DNA from: JBKQHQ01 sp052148715
GTDB lineage: Bacteria > Pseudomonadota > Alphaproteobacteria > Rhizobiales > Xanthobacteraceae
Assembly: GCA_052148715.1 (NCBI GenBank)
Contig: JBKQHQ010000036.1
Coordinates: 1-30,794 of the forward strand
DNA: 30,794 bases
Reading direction: 5' to 3'
A program made the position numbers and the translations under genes. This document shows positions 30,621 to 30,794 of the stretch, piece after piece (positions within the stretch are counted from its first letter, which is position 1; each line of letters opens with the position of its first letter). The notes under the pieces were generated by a model. That model had not been told where the DNA came from. It ran no database searches and saw only the letters and a program-made list of their open reading frames with translations.

Positions 30621-30794
30621 TTATTTTATTCCCTATTTGCGGCCACCTTGGCCTTCCGATGCATTCAAACTAAAAAATGGGTCTTCGCGGAATCGAGTGG
30701 GCGATTTTTGAGTTAGAAGGCCCGAGAAACCCGGCCATTACGTAGGGATTTTGCATTACGGCTGGAGTTAGAATTTGGCATTATTGGGGGATGG
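30621..30794. other. right edge of the window, no gene supported
   Basis: About 170 bp, A/T-richer than average; presumably the promoter of the small minus-strand gene and the start of whatever lies beyond. Confidence 0.3.

Noticed and set aside
1..30794. CRISPR array
   Set aside because: No regularly spaced short direct repeats with unique spacers were seen; the repeats present are palindromic intergenic elements or pairs.

Overview
The window looks like a chromosome segment from a Bradyrhizobium-like alphaproteobacterium (Nitrobacteraceae, Rhizobiales). The grounds are an RpoH-type sigma factor, GC-rich genes with alphaproteobacterial codon use, an AapJ/BztA-type amino-acid binding protein, and intergenic palindromes that resemble, from memory, those of Bradyrhizobium and Rhodopseudomonas. 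No rRNA, complete tRNA, CRISPR array or replication origin was seen.

Layout. 0-4.6 kb: a small exported protein, rpoH, an OmpR-type response regulator with its HAMP histidine kinase, and a second small exported protein. 4.8-11 kb: metabolic and regulatory genes (a truncated aldo/keto reductase, a LysR regulator, a membrane fatty-acid desaturase, an MFS transporter followed by an HxlR regulator, and a Tat-exported amidohydrolase). 11-17.7 kb: an acquired island. 17.7-20.3 kb: a less GC-rich accessory stretch with a PadR regulator, a membrane protein and a Cys/Trp-rich exported protein. 20.8-28.8 kb: core-like genes (L,D-transpeptidase, amino-acid binding protein, CHASE-GGDEF-EAL protein, an exported protein, a flavoprotein dehydrogenase and an alpha/beta hydrolase). 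28.9-30.8 kb: small genes and dispersed repeats, including a short LuxR-type regulator.

The most interesting part is the island. Three overlapping or coupled genes (11772-17022) encode (1) a GAF-GAF-PAS protein ending in a histidine-kinase-like module that has lost the usual ATP-site motifs, (2) a caspase-like CHAT protease whose N-terminus is a receiver-like domain without the phospho-accepting Asp, and (3) a protein of about 421 residues that I do not recognise. I read this as a former two-component pair turned into a phosphorylation-independent sensor and protease switch, with the third protein as candidate substrate or effector. A defence or regulated-cell-death role is inference. The island is bounded by an IS3-type transposase scrap on the left and a truncated tyrosine recombinase on the right. 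It lies between two copies of the last 290 bp of the amidohydrolase gene, about 92% identical by eye, which suggests an element that entered this gene and carried its own replacement 3' end.

Candidate regulatory sequences: an inverted repeat in front of the MFS-hxlR pair, a palindrome over the -10 box of the padR promoter, tandem 10-bp repeats in front of the desaturase, and a 24-bp sequence repeated with one mismatch upstream and downstream of rpoH.
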